Shown here one piece after another: positions 22,137 to 32,263 of a stretch of 64,000 bases of DNA. Every line of letters starts with the position of its first letter. The stretch's first letter is position 1. The notes under the pieces were generated by a model. The model made no database searches. It saw only the letters and a program-made list of their open reading frames with translations, and had not been told where the DNA came from. The position numbers and the translations under genes were made by a program. This stretch comes from Strigamia acuminata (lineage: Eukaryota; Arthropoda; Chilopoda; Geophilomorpha; Linotaeniidae), in assembly GCA_949358305.1 (NCBI GenBank), contig OX442321.1, forward strand, positions 2,250,605-2,314,604, given 5' to 3'.

Positions 22137-22735
22137 TCGGAATTAGTCAAGAAAATCTCGAATTCTGTCGGAATTGATCAAAAAATGGTCAAATTTCATC
22201 AAATTTCATCAAAAAATCGCAAATTTTGTCAAAATTCATTTAAAAAAAGCTTAAAATTCATCAAATTTCATCAAATTTCATAAAAAAAAAATCGCAAATT
22301 TTGTCAAAATTCATCAAAAAAAGCTGAACATTCATCAAATTTCATCAAATTTCATCAAAAAAGTCAAAAAATCGAAAATTTTGTCAAAATTCGTTAGAAA
22401 ATCTCAAAATTAGATATTAGATTCGTAAAAAAAAAAATCTCAAAATTTATCAAAATTCATCAAAAAATCTCAAAAATCATCAAAAATCATCAAAAATCTT
22501 AAAATCGATCAAAAAATCTCAAAATTTATCAAAAATCTTAAAATTCGTCAAAATTCATCATAATAATCTCAAAATTCATCAAAAAAATCTCAAAATTCAT
22601 CAAAATTTATCAAAATATCTCAGAATCCATCAAAAAATTCAAAATTCATCAAAAAATCCCAAAATTCATCCAAAAATCTCAAAATTCATCAAAATTCATC
22701 AAAAATTAATTTTAAAAAATTGTGATATTCAATAA
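22137..22735. repeat. A-rich minisatellite, attcatcaaaa type
   Basis: About 600 bp of degenerate units built from aaaattcatcaaa and aaaaatctc with variable A-runs. The period is irregular (roughly 12-30 bp), so it has drifted far from a perfect array. Confidence 0.88.
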
Positions 22736-23490
22736 AAAAAATTCTAAAATTTACCTAAATCCACCTGTTCAAACCCTTCTAAACTAACCCATACATTCTC
22801 ATAAACTCCACTGACAACTCTCCCATTACTATTACTACATAATCAAAAAAAAATTAACAAAAATCTATTCCCAAAAAAAAAACCATCTCCTCCCATGTTA
22901 ACATTCCCCAAATTCAATAACCCAAAATATCCTTCTATTATTCATAAAAAAAACCAGATGGTCACATTCTCCATATTGATTTATCCCCCTCACCTTTTAA
23001 ACCACCCAACTATTTTATTTTCCCTCCTTTTCCCCATTTTCCCTTCAACCCCCTCTTTAGGACACAAAACACTATGGACACACAGCTCCCAAACCTCCAG
23101 ACACCTCATATCTTCGTGGCTTTATGCAAAACGACGCTGGCATATGCCGCGGGCGAGGGGAGTGAGCACCAAAGCAAAAACCCAAACTCCATTTTCCGCC
23201 ATTTTTTCTCCGTTGTGTGTTAAGGGGGTGATCGTAAGGCCCGTTCCGCCATACATCATATCATAAATTATGGATTGCAAACTCTACTATCCTAATCCAT
23301 TACCCTGGCCGATAAAACCGACCGTATACCCCTTACCCCACCCTTCTAAATCACCAGCCCCTTTCCCCGCTCTATTCCCCTTAGATTTCTTTCTTGCAGG
23401 GGATGCTGGTCTAATACCACACTTTCTACTTCCTTCCTCATTTATTTTTACCTTTTTCGACCTATTTTCAGCACTCGTCTAAGTCAGCAA
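22736..23490. other. C/A/T-rich spacer, low G
   Basis: Plus-strand frames 22895-23266 and 23270-23482 are open mainly because G is scarce. The first ends in a short CpG-containing segment (23140-23170). No motif was recognised. Confidence 0.42.
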
Positions 23491-23549
23491 TGAGAAAATT
23501 CGGGAAAATTCGAGAAAATTCGAGAAAATTCGAGAAAATTTGAGAAAAT
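23491..23549. repeat. 11-bp tandem repeat, gaaaattcga
   Basis: Five to six copies of an 11-bp unit (gagaaaattcg), nearly perfect. Confidence 0.9.
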
Positions 23550-23702
23550 CAACTTAGATGTATAGTTAATTTAATCTGAATTTACGCGCATGGAAATGTA
23601 GCGCAAACCAGTGGGCAAAGTTCGTAGATTTACTCTGGGAATGCCGTCGTCAAGTGTGGACATCGGACGGTGAATAAACCTAAGCTCGCTGTAACAACCA
23701 TT

Positions 23703-24284
23703 ATTTATATTTATATTTTTTTTTATTTATTTATTTAAGAGACACTCCAGTGGAGTAGGATACAGGTTTATGAAAGAGCTTGTTGGTCTAATAGGTGTTT
23801 GCTTATGCGCTTATGAAGGTGGCAGCAGTGGAAACGACACTTTGAGGCAGCACAGTCAAAGACCGTAGTGCGGAGGTCGATGGGAAGATCATTCCAGAGT
23901 GTCGTGCATCTATGTGGGAATGTCTTGCGTAGGTAGGTCGTTCGCTCTACCGTGATCTCGAACTTATGGCGCCGAGACGTCCGGGTATTCACGTCAGAGT
24001 GGTAGAATTCCGTAATGGCATGAGCAGGATGATCAGCATTTCGGAGGACGTCTGCTATGGCGGAGAGATCATGAAGCAGGAGGAGGTTGTCCAAAGTCAG
24101 GATACCGAACTCATTGCACACCGGAGTGATGCAGTTATGACCGTAACGGTTGAAAGCGTTGCGAATGACCGCATTGTACGCCTTAGCAAGAGGGAACTTG
24201 AACCGGCGGGCCGTCGAGTTCCAAATCGACGAGGCATAGGTGATGACGGGGTAAATCTTGGACTTAATATAACTGATCATTCGT
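23703..24284 (-). pseudogene. Non-LTR retrotransposon (LINE) 3' end: reverse transcriptase C-terminal fragment
   Basis: The minus-strand frame 23768-24280 (170 aa) has the look of the region after the catalytic domain of Jockey/CR1-group reverse transcriptases: YPVITYASSIWN at residues 10-21, a basic middle, then the hallmark LWNDLPIDLRTTVF near residues 127-140, with the stop 30 residues later. In this frame a stop (TGA at 24284-24286) and unrelated DNA lie directly upstream, so the catalytic YADD part and the endonuclease are missing: a 5'-truncated dead copy. Downstream of the stop the minus strand runs into a (taaa)n/A-rich tail (about 23703-23740), the usual LINE 3' end. The family-level assignment is less sure than the class. 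Confidence 0.87.
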
Positions 24285-24313
24285 CAATATTATAAAGTGG
24301 GGCACAGTATGCC

Positions 24314-24435
24314 GCAACGTAGAACTAAATCCCAGTAGGAGTTGGCACAAGTCGCTATTTCCGTTGCTGGCGCTGGTTTACATTTCCGCCAAAAAGGACT
24401 GTCCTCTTAGGACGTAGTTCTACGTTAACGCAACA
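24314..24435. mobile_element. Small inverted-repeat element, aacgtagaacta ends
   Basis: The string caacgtagaacta at the left and tagttctacgtt at the right are inverted copies about 115 bp apart. No clear target duplication is visible. It may be a short MITE or a subterminal part of one. Confidence 0.5.
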
Positions 24436-24470
24436 CTAAAATTAGCACTTCCTGTTAACACGAGTTGACG

Positions 24471-24640
24471 TTTTCAGAACCTTTTACTAGCTCGGCAAAA
24501 CAGCAACTGTACAATCTTAGATTAAAAAAGTAAACTAATACAACAAAAGAACAATACTGTACTGACACACACGCCATAACACACTGTAACTAAAAATAAA
24601 CACTCGATGAAACGACTTTAACACGAACCTTTTGTCTAAA
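24471..24640 (+). repeat. Dispersed repeat A, copy 1 (partial)
   Basis: Shares ttttcagaaccttttactag, gtacaatcttagattaaaaa and the caacaaaagaacaatac block with 26.98 kb, and more weakly with 58.2 kb. The left part of the repeat is missing here. Confidence 0.8.
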
Positions 24641-24766
24641 AATGCATACAAGACAAAAATTTAGACGAAAAGTAATTGAATGCGTCTTCTGATTTTCTGA
24701 CACAAGAAATCTCACGTTAATACTTGTGCTATATCTCAGGAATTCCATCTCGCGTTATCTTAGCAG

Positions 24767-24983
24767 CCCAGATAAAAAAAAATCTGCAGAATTCTGCAGG
24801 AAAATGGCTTGCCGAAAAAAATTCTGCAGAAAATATATTTTTCTCTGCAGAATTGTGCAGAGTAATATAATTCTGCAGAAAAGGTTAACATTTTTCTGCA
24901 CAACTATGCAGAATTTGGGTTTTTTTCTGCAGAATGATTTTCTGCAGAGTATGCAGAATTCTGCAGAAACTTTTTCTCCTGGG
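24767..24983. mobile_element. Small element packed with TTCTGCAGAA palindromes
   Basis: The ends cccagataaaaaaaaa and the complement of ctttttctcctggg continue on both sides into tctgcagaattctgca, giving an imperfect inverted repeat of about 30 bp. In 217 bp the palindrome TTCTGCAGAA or close variants occurs about ten times. No target duplication could be assigned. The plus-strand frame 24726-25022 is a by-product. Confidence 0.6.
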
Positions 24984-26742
24984 AGTGTGCAAAGTACAAG
25001 AATTCACTATTCAATATATTAAACAACGAGTCGATATTAAATCGATATAAAGAGCGATATAAACAAAAATAAGGCTTAATTTCCACCGTTAATTCTTCAT
25101 TGAATGCGCCTTCTGATTCCACACCTTTTTTTCCTCACCCAACCTCAAACCTAAAAAAAAAACCATGAATATTCCATCACTACATGCCAGATCCATTTCC
25201 ACCATGTTTATGAATGGCAACTCCACTCCCTGTCCCTCCAACCCCCCAACTTCTTATCTTTTCCCCAAAACAATAAAAAAGAAAAAGAAAAAAACAACCA
25301 AAACAATAAAAAACAAAACAAAAAAATCCCAACTTTTAAATACATTTACACATTTGACAACAACGATAAAGATGCAGTTGCAACAGTGATAGCTTCACTT
25401 GTAATGCAGTGTATTTGGCTCGTGGGTGGTGGGTGGTGGGGGTCGCCATACTAACCACCAATGCACCCACCCACACATGGGGCGCTCAGCTGAGCACAAT
25501 CCGAGTCGGCGGGCGGGTGCGCACATTCCATTAGAGTAAAAGCAAAAGGCAATTGGAGACACACACACACACACAAGCGAATAAATCTCGCGACGAAGTT
25601 TTATGGGCGGACGGAACATTAATTTTCCCAAGTGACTTGTACGACTTCAATATCTATAGACGCCATCTCCCTATATGCAATTGCAGCGCCACCAAACGCT
25701 CATCCCGTTCTCAAAAACAAAAAAACACACAAACCACAAAAAAAAAATAAAAAAAAAATAATTTTAAAAAAATAATTTTTTTATTATTATAAAAAAATTT
25801 TATATTTTCTTTTTTTAATCCATTGGCTCGCATATTTCATCGAGTTTTTGGCGGAATTCCTCATAAGAGGGCGTACGTCGGGAGTTTGAGCAAGAAAATT
25901 GTAATTTCGCCATAAATTCAAGAACAATCCCATTAGTCCCGTGCCTAAGGGAAACAGATGGACGAAACGCGGGGTGGTGTTCAGGGTCTAACTTTTCATT
26001 AGGAACACTCGCGCTTCATGCAAATGGCCGCTCGCACGCAATACAATCGAATCTGCGGCGGACGGTCACAACTCAACCCTGACAACCCTCCATTTTTGTC
26101 TCGTCAGTCGTCACCAAACTCAAACGCGCATCCAATCCAACCGTCCGACATTTGTCCTCCAAAAACCAAACTTGGCTCGATGCCCCTCGAACGCTAATCC
26201 AAAAAAAAAAAAAATTTCTTCCAGAAAATCAATTTTTTATTAATATTTTCGATTTCCAAAATACTCTAAATATCCAAAATAAATCAAAGTTAAAGAAAGC
26301 CAAGAATATTCGTTGTATGTCGGCATCAATTCGTCTCGAACGCAATGGGCCGCGTCGAAGGCACCAATTACCGCCTCTCTCTCACCAATTCACCACAAGA
26401 CATTCTCCCATTGCATCGCCTGGCTGAACATCCAGTCCTAACCGGCCCCGCCATTAACAAGAAACGCTCTGCCGACACAAGAAAAGAAGTAAAAAAAAAA
26501 AAAAAAAAAAGTCGTTTTCTCTCCCCTTCCCACTTTCCTCCCCATCACTTGCCAATTGATGGCGAAATTGGATAAAAATTTTATTCCGAGATTGTGCTGT
26601 CACTACCGAACCTCCGTAGAAAACACACTTGTTCATCTACATCCACATATGCAGTAAATCTCTCACAGCGTGCAGAAGAGTCACACTTGGGTCTGTTATT
26701 TCATTGGTTTTGTTTATTCCTTGGTTGTATATTTTCAAAATG
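24984..26742. other. Unique DNA, A-rich with one CpG-containing block
   Basis: A-rich from 25.13 to 25.38 kb and 25.69 to 25.82 kb. From 25.40 to 25.68 kb and 25.83 to 26.12 kb it has CpG and GCCATAAA (about 25909). An 18-A run lies near 26491. No frame is convincing as a gene. Confidence 0.4.
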
Positions 26743-26774
26743 AACGAGTTCCGTTCCAAGAACACTTTCGCAAG
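26743..26774 (+). repeat. Short dispersed repeat L, copy 2
   Basis: gaacgagttccgttccaaga followed by acactttcgcaa matches 17338-17369. It sits about 115 bp before dispersed repeat A copy 2. Confidence 0.6.
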
Positions 26775-26890
26775 TCGAATTGTTCGTAAGTCTAGCAAAG
26801 GTGTACGCAATGTAAATTTTTTTAATTTTTAATCTTTTTTTTATTACTTTGTATTTTTTTAAATTAGAAATTAATCAAAATACTTAATAA

Positions 26891-27175
26891 AGGTGACGTT
26901 CCAGTACTTCTCTCTGTGGGTTCTTCTTGGTTAATGAAAACCAAGTCAAAATAATTTGAAGTCTCTTGGACACAAAATGTTTTCAGAACCTTTTACTAGC
27001 TCGGCAAAACACCAACTGTACAATCTTAGATTAAAAAAGTAAACTAACACAACAAAAGAACAATACGAGACTGACACACACGACATAACATACTTGTAAC
27101 TAAAAACACACACTCTTCAAATGACATAAATTCAACACTAAGATACTGAGACTAACAAATATTATATAAAACATT
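26891..27175 (+). repeat. Dispersed repeat A, copy 2 (longest)
   Basis: It begins aggtgacgttcc, has ctgtgggttcttcttggtta, then ttttcagaacc ... aacaaaagaacaatac and ends near tactgagactaacaaat. The full length corresponds to the copy at 58.11-58.39 kb. It starts TG like an LTR, but no primer-binding site or partner LTR is visible, so its class is open. Confidence 0.8.
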
Positions 27176-28462
27176 ATAAATGATAAAATGCAAATCTTAC
27201 ATACAATAAAACATAATTTTTAATCCTACGTTGAAAATTATCTTGTGCGATGTCCTGAAATTTAAACTCCGTATCTCCGAAACTTCGTTTCTCGAATGTT
27301 CGTTATGTCGGAACTCACTCGCAGTATTTGATCAATCGAGTGCACATTTGCTTTTCCCAAACGTGACAACAATAAAAGCGAAAACGGATTCCCAACAAGT
27401 TAATTCTGATAGATCCTTGCACATGGTGTCGATTTCCAACAACCGATCTCGCACCCCATTGCCCCGCTTCACTGCACAACACATTCCAATTGATTCCTAT
27501 ACAAAACTCCAAACATTTGTTTAACTGTCACATTCACGTGTCCACATTTCTTTTCTTCAAACCCCCCCCCCCCAAAAAAAAAAAATAAATAAAAAATAAA
27601 AAAAACCCAACAACAAAAAAATCACCAATCACCTGCACAGAGGGCGCTGCATGTCAAAACATTTTTTTGTCCTCCGGTGCTCCCGCGCGCATGCGCACTC
27701 CCGCCGCGCGCATCCGCTTCCACGTGATGAATGTGGGCATTCGCGAGCAGGCGCGATTACCACTTCCTGTCATCCACCATCGTCCCTGACAACCATACAA
27801 CGTGCCGTCATAGAGAAAAATGCAAAATGGCCGGTGCCCCCCCGCCGCCACCCTTTCCTCGACACGATACGATTGAGGCGCCACATTCAAAAGAGCACCC
27901 AACACGCGCGCGGTGAGTTACGACGTTATTCGTGTACACGCACGCGCATCTGGTCTTCGCTACCCCGTCCCCCCAGAAGAACGGAAGTGTGGTCTCGCCG
28001 ATAAACCTCCACCAGCGCCATTTCCGGGCCGCTGATAACGCTAATACGTGGCAACACAGTGTGGCGCGCTCTGATTTATGGCATTTCATCTTCCCCCCGC
28101 ATAAACGCTAAACGATAATGAACCAAAACGCTGTGTTTGGCTTGGGATGAGGATGGAGACGCTCAGAGAAAGATGACGACCAAAACCTTCGAAAAATATC
28201 GTGGCCTCGGGCTCAAGTCTGATAAAAAAAAAAAGAGAGGAAAAAAAAAAAGAAATCATATCTCTATACTTCACTAAACTACCACCAGATGTTCTCCTCC
28301 TTCAACTTTTATCCCCTTCTTTAACCAATTATCTCCAACATTTTAAACATCTGCAAAATACCCTCAAAACAGGTGTGAAAAAAATATCTCACGACCCCCA
28401 TTTTGCAATTTTAAAAAAAAAATTAATTCCTTCCCACACCCCTCACACACCAAAAAAAATAT
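27176..28462. promoter_or_regulatory. Unique DNA with a strong CpG-rich block
   Basis: 27.64-28.10 kb is the most CpG-dense part here (cgcgcgcatgcgcactcccg, cacacgcgcgcgg), with tttatggc at 28075-28082 at its edge. It is flanked by 12 C plus 12 A (27562-27585) and an A/C-rich segment after 28.2 kb. Frames overlap on both strands. A distal promoter or enhancer is possible; no transcript start can be placed. Confidence 0.3.
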
Positions 28463-28876
28463 ACACCCAATTCTGTTTTTAGACGGTCTTTTTGACACGA
28501 TTTTGATTTAACACGGTCTAGAAAAATAAATTCTCTTTTTACGCGATTTCTTTTAAGTGTTTGTGCGTTTTTATTGCATCTTCTAACATCGCAAAACAAA
28601 AACACGAACACCTAAAACATTTGGCTGCATTCAAAAACTAAAACATTTTGCGTTTTACTTCAATTTTAAACCAAAAATGACATAATTTCCTGTTTAAACC
28701 GGCGTTTAAACTTAAAATACACTTAAACTAAAATTTTTATTTTTATTTTCCCGACTTTTTCTACACAATTCTTATTTTTCCACGATTTCTTTGATTTACA
28801 AAATATTTAGGGAATTCCCCTAAATTTCCACACTTTGTTTTATACATATCTACAATGTAAAAACAGAATTGGGTGT
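28463..28876. mobile_element. MITE, ACACCC-ended family, copy 2 with a nested insertion
   Basis: The terminal inverted repeat acacccaattctgttttta is exact at 19 bases on both ends (complement taaaaacagaattgggtgt at the right). The interior between about 28624 and 28770 is a piece of the GCATTC-ended MITE family. The outer part includes gatttaacacggtctag and gggaattcccctaaat, which also have partners near 8.1 kb. Confidence 0.8.
28624..28770 (+). mobile_element. GCATTC-ended MITE fragment nested in the ACACCC-ended MITE
   Basis: Starts gctgcattcaaaaactaaaa and continues tgcgttttacttcaatttta, as at 39.08-39.22 kb. The right terminus is missing or decayed. Confidence 0.7.
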
Positions 28877-29755
28877 GTATTTGTATTTCCCATCAGCCCC
28901 ACGAACGAATCGTCGTCCCTCCCCCCATCAGTTGTTAAAGCTATGACCCGTTCCATGCGGCAGTAATGAAATCCCAAGTGCAAAACAAGACGATACGGGA
29001 CGTTATCAGCCTTGTCTCCACCTACATTTGCTTATACCTCCGAGGCAGATGTGCTGATAGACACGAACAGCACAAACCAGAAGACGAGACGAGACGAGGG
29101 TTGCGAAGCGCGAGGGAGGCGCGCACAGCGACGCACTGTGTGTGTCTATGTGTGTGTGTGATGTAAATTGTCTCTGTCACTCGCGGAGACACTCAGTAAA
29201 TGGGATCCTAAATTAAAAATGAGCGCATCGTTCCCCAAATTTGCTACTCACTCCGCAGTAATTCAAGAACGAACGACGACGAAAAGGGGACAGCGGACGG
29301 CAGTTAGAATTCCATCATGCCAGAGCAAGAGCTGCACAGCGCAGCGAAAAGAAATCCTTCCTTCACCCCCCCTCACCCACCCACCCATCTCCCTTCTTCC
29401 ATTTTCCATTGCCAACCAGCAACGAATCATATGCAGTGAAAAATGGACGTTTTATCAGATTTTATGTCATGCGCCTGAACTCATTACACGCATGCCTCAG
29501 GGCCTAGGCTCTGTCACTTTGCCTTCCCCATTCACCCCCTTCACCCCCACCACACTCACGCATCACCCACCCCTGCCATCGTCTAACAATGTCCGAGGAA
29601 AAATGAAATTACCCCGCGTCCCACGTAATTTCCACCGCTCGATTCTTCTCGTGTGTGGGGGGGGAAGGGGGGGGGAGAGAGAGTTAGGTGTAGTCTTCTT
29701 GTACATGTTGCACAATGACAATGGATAGCATCAGATTGAATAAGATGGTCTACAT
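28877..29755. other. Unique DNA, partly CpG-containing, with G-runs
   Basis: Mixed DNA with a (GT)n-like segment at about 29139-29160 and G-runs at about 29655-29680. The 186-aa plus-strand frame 29168-29728 is the longest here but has no recognisable domain and a Pro/Thr/His-rich middle that follows the local CCA/CAC content. Confidence 0.4.
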
Positions 29756-29860
29756 CAGCGTTTCTCAAACTATCCAATGCAACGGACCGGTATTTTCTCC
29801 GCTATTTTTTTGGTCCCAAACTTTTACGGACCGACATATCAGTCCGTCGAAAAGACGACT
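29756..29860 (+). mobile_element. hAT-like terminus (single end)
   Basis: cagcgtttctcaaac followed by ggaccggtattttctcc is the typical start of Charlie/hAT-type elements. The matching end gtttgagaaacgctg was not found downstream, so only one end is supported. Confidence 0.55.
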
Positions 29861-30094
29861 ATATTTCCATAACGTTTCCACATGTAAATCTCACCTTTTT
29901 TGCAGACATAATCTAATCCTTCTGGATTATCATTCAAAACCCATAAGTGGTGACCATCCTCCACATTAGAAAAGGCGACAATTTTTATGACCAAGATTGT
30001 ACATTCAATCGGAGATTGGACATTTCGTCAACAAATATTTCGTTGACACTGCATTTTGGGACCTCGAAGAAAAGGCATCGACAAAATGTACCTT

Positions 30095-30282
30095 GTAAGT
30101 TCAATCTTCAAAAGACGAATTGTCATCTTAAATCACTTAAAGAAGTGACTTAAAGATGTGGATTCTCGATTGAAGACACTAAAAACAGAACTGAACTTAA
30201 AAGATGGCTACCGACAACATGCGGTACCAATAGCCAATGGTAATTGCAGAAGAGACTAGTGATTTCAATTTCACTTAATCTT
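30095..30282 (-). repeat. Dispersed repeat D, reverse copy
   Basis: Reverse complement matches 10480-10693 along its length (gtgatttcaatttcacttaa, acaacatgcgg, attctcgattgaag). The copies are old enough to differ by several small indels. Confidence 0.82.
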
Positions 30283-30327
30283 AAACGCATTGAACATGTG
30301 GATATTATCCACATGTTCAATGCGTTT
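30283..30327. repeat. 45-bp perfect palindrome
   Basis: Arms of 22 bases, aaacgcattgaacatgtgga plus ta, and their exact complement are separated by a single T. It lies directly at the end of repeat D and just before repeat C. Confidence 0.95.
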
Positions 30328-30349
30328 TGCCACTGGTAGCGCCACATAA

Positions 30350-30490
30350 CATATAGCCGCACTGTATTCTGGGATCACAACAGGTAACAAACATGCTTAG
30401 TTGGCAAGCAATGCATGACACGTGATTGCTGTCATCCAATCAGCACACAAAACAACGAATCAATAGGAAATAACACACAAATACGTGTCC
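30350..30490 (+). repeat. Dispersed repeat C, copy 1 (empty-site version)
   Basis: Shares agccgcactgtattctggga, aacaaacatgcttagttg and gacacgtgattgctgtcatc with 59.36-59.48 kb at about 90 percent identity. It carries the uninterrupted sequence aacacacaaatacgtgtcc where the other copy has a hAT MITE. Confidence 0.88.
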
Positions 30491-30519
30491 ATGTTATCAA
30501 TAGAGATGATGACTCGAGT

Positions 30520-30812
30520 AACATAGTTATACTCAAAACCACCACAACGTTGACCTATTGTTCGAGCCGTATCACTGGTGTAGTGGCTCAAAAAAAGTAG
30601 TTCATAACATTTTTGATAGAATAAAAATAAGCAAAACAGCAGATTTAGGAAAATAAATAAACATTTTATTATCACTTAAATAAAACTCATCATTCTAATC
30701 ACTTTTTACACTTAAACTCATTGAAAATAAACAGAACTACTTTTCCACAGTTAGGCGTAAACCAGCTGGAATAGGTCAACGTTGTGGTGGTTTTGAGTAT
30801 AGGTTACGTTAC
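30520..30812. mobile_element. Inverted-repeat element with 31-bp perfect arms
   Basis: 30529-30559 (atactcaaaaccaccacaac and gttgacctatt) is the exact reverse complement of 30770-30800. The outer flanks gtaacatagtt and the complement gtaacgtaacct are also similar, so the inverted repeat is probably about 40 bp. The spacer is about 210 bp of A-rich DNA. Perfect arms suggest a young element or recent gene conversion. Confidence 0.8.
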
Positions 30813-31385
30813 AGAGGTTACAAACGTTGTGGCAAAGGCGAATACAGAAAGCCCTTCTACAGCACTTAATAGGAGATAGTGGAGGCTTCAGTACATACAG
30901 GAGAGGGTGGGGAAGGGGACTCATCATTTTTCGCTTCCAGTTTGCGTGTCCTCCCGAGAGAGGTGCGCAACTGTCGAAATTAGTGAGGACCGACCGAAGT
31001 GGTGTCGTCTCCAACTGCTGATGCTCACGACAGGGGCTGATAAATTTTTCCAATTCGTCTATTAAATTAGCGCGAATGAAATATTATCGAGACTCGCTGC
31101 CATCATCAGCACGGAAACAGACGACTACTCTTTCGAGTCTAATGAATCGCCCCGGTTCAGCTTGTGCGGATTATCAATTTATTACTACTCCACCGACGGG
31201 CAACATCCACGAGCGCGTGCATAATTTCTACCGTGCACTCGATTCATCTTCGACTCTTAACACAAAACTGACTGCATGCAAATTCGCACAAATCATATCT
31301 GCCGCTGCGAAAAAGCCGACTCTCGCTCAACTCTATACCCGAATTAAACCAACTACCAACCAAGACGGATTTATGGTTTGCGGAG
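30813..31385. other. Unique DNA with one open frame of unusual quality (31076-31417)
   Basis: The plus-strand frame 31076-31417 (113 aa) has balanced amino-acid use and varied codons, unlike the other frames, but no domain I recognise; its last residues come from the GGGGCCC repeat that follows. It could be a remnant of a mobile-element protein or chance. No start context or splice sites were established. Confidence 0.25.
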
Positions 31386-31510
31386 CCCTTCTCGCAACCT
31401 TTCAGGGGCCCTCGTAGAACAAAAAATTTCAAAATAAATCTTTCCAGATATTTTATAGAGAAATTTTTTTCTAAGAAATCGAGAGGCCCCGCAACAGCCA
31501 GGTTTACCCT
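31386..31510 (-). mobile_element. Single-unit relative of the GGGGCCCC minisatellite
   Basis: On the minus strand it reads cctggctgttgcggggcct, tttcttagaaa and finally cgagggcccctg, parallel to the left edge and one unit of the array at 44.39 kb (cccggctgaaagttttgcgg, ggggccctcg, ttcttagaaattt). It seems to be the same kind of element without tandem expansion. Confidence 0.6.
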
Positions 31511-31773
31511 TGGACGAACACTTGTGTTTGTGACGTCTAAGTATTTTTTCATTTTAGTTGATTACGACAAAAATTAAAAGTTTCCATGTTCAAAAACAAG
31601 GTGTATTGGTTATTTTACTGTAAAAAATAACGATTGGAATAGATTAGAAAACCATAAAATGACAAGCTGATTTCAAAACAAACAAATTCCATGCGTTTGT
31701 CATTTTTTGTGCCTCGCCTTATGTTTACAATGCATAAGATCACAGGGGTTGCAGCACAATTGCTTCAATATTA

Positions 31774-32260
31774 AGCTAGGTTCACACATGTTCACACTAG
31801 ACGCAACGCAAGCTGCTTGCGTCCAAAAATTCTTGACGTTGACGCCAATTCCTGCTTCAACTCCGCGATGCATTATTACTAACAATGATAGTGAACAGAA
31901 AAAGGCTTAGTTTAGGTCTAAAGTTGAAGTTAGCGGCACAACGCAAGGAAAGGTCTTGCGGCCAACCAATAACGATCGACTCCATCTCTCGTCGATTCAC
32001 GTCTGGTTGGCAAGACTTTGCCACATGCAAACAGGCCGCCATTTTCGGATTCTGGAACTACTTCTAGAACAAGATCCAATTCCAGGTTTCATTGAACCCT
32101 CCGATTGACCAGACGCAACATCAATTGTTTCAGCTCTGTTCACACGTGCCCTACAGTGTGAACAGACCCTGCGTTGCGTTTGACTAATTTTTCCTTGCGT
32201 TTGACTAATTTTTCCTTGCGTTGTGTCGCCCCTTGTGTCAACACAAGTGCAAACCTAGCT
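31774..32260. mobile_element. PIF/Harbinger-like MITE with TTA target duplication
   Basis: The ends agctaggttcacac and the complement of gtgcaaacctagct are inverted copies with two mismatches, flanked on each side by TTA (31771-31773 and 32261-32263). The interior is rich in acgcaacgcaag/cttgcgttg motifs on both strands and has two direct copies of a 22-bp unit (tgcgtttgactaatttttcc type) near 32172-32215. No transposase is encoded. Confidence 0.82.
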
Positions 32261-32263
32261 TTA

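Noticed and set aside
29168-29728. 186-aa plus-strand frame
   Set aside because: Low-complexity Pro/Thr/His middle tracks local C/A-rich DNA; no domain or conserved motif seen.
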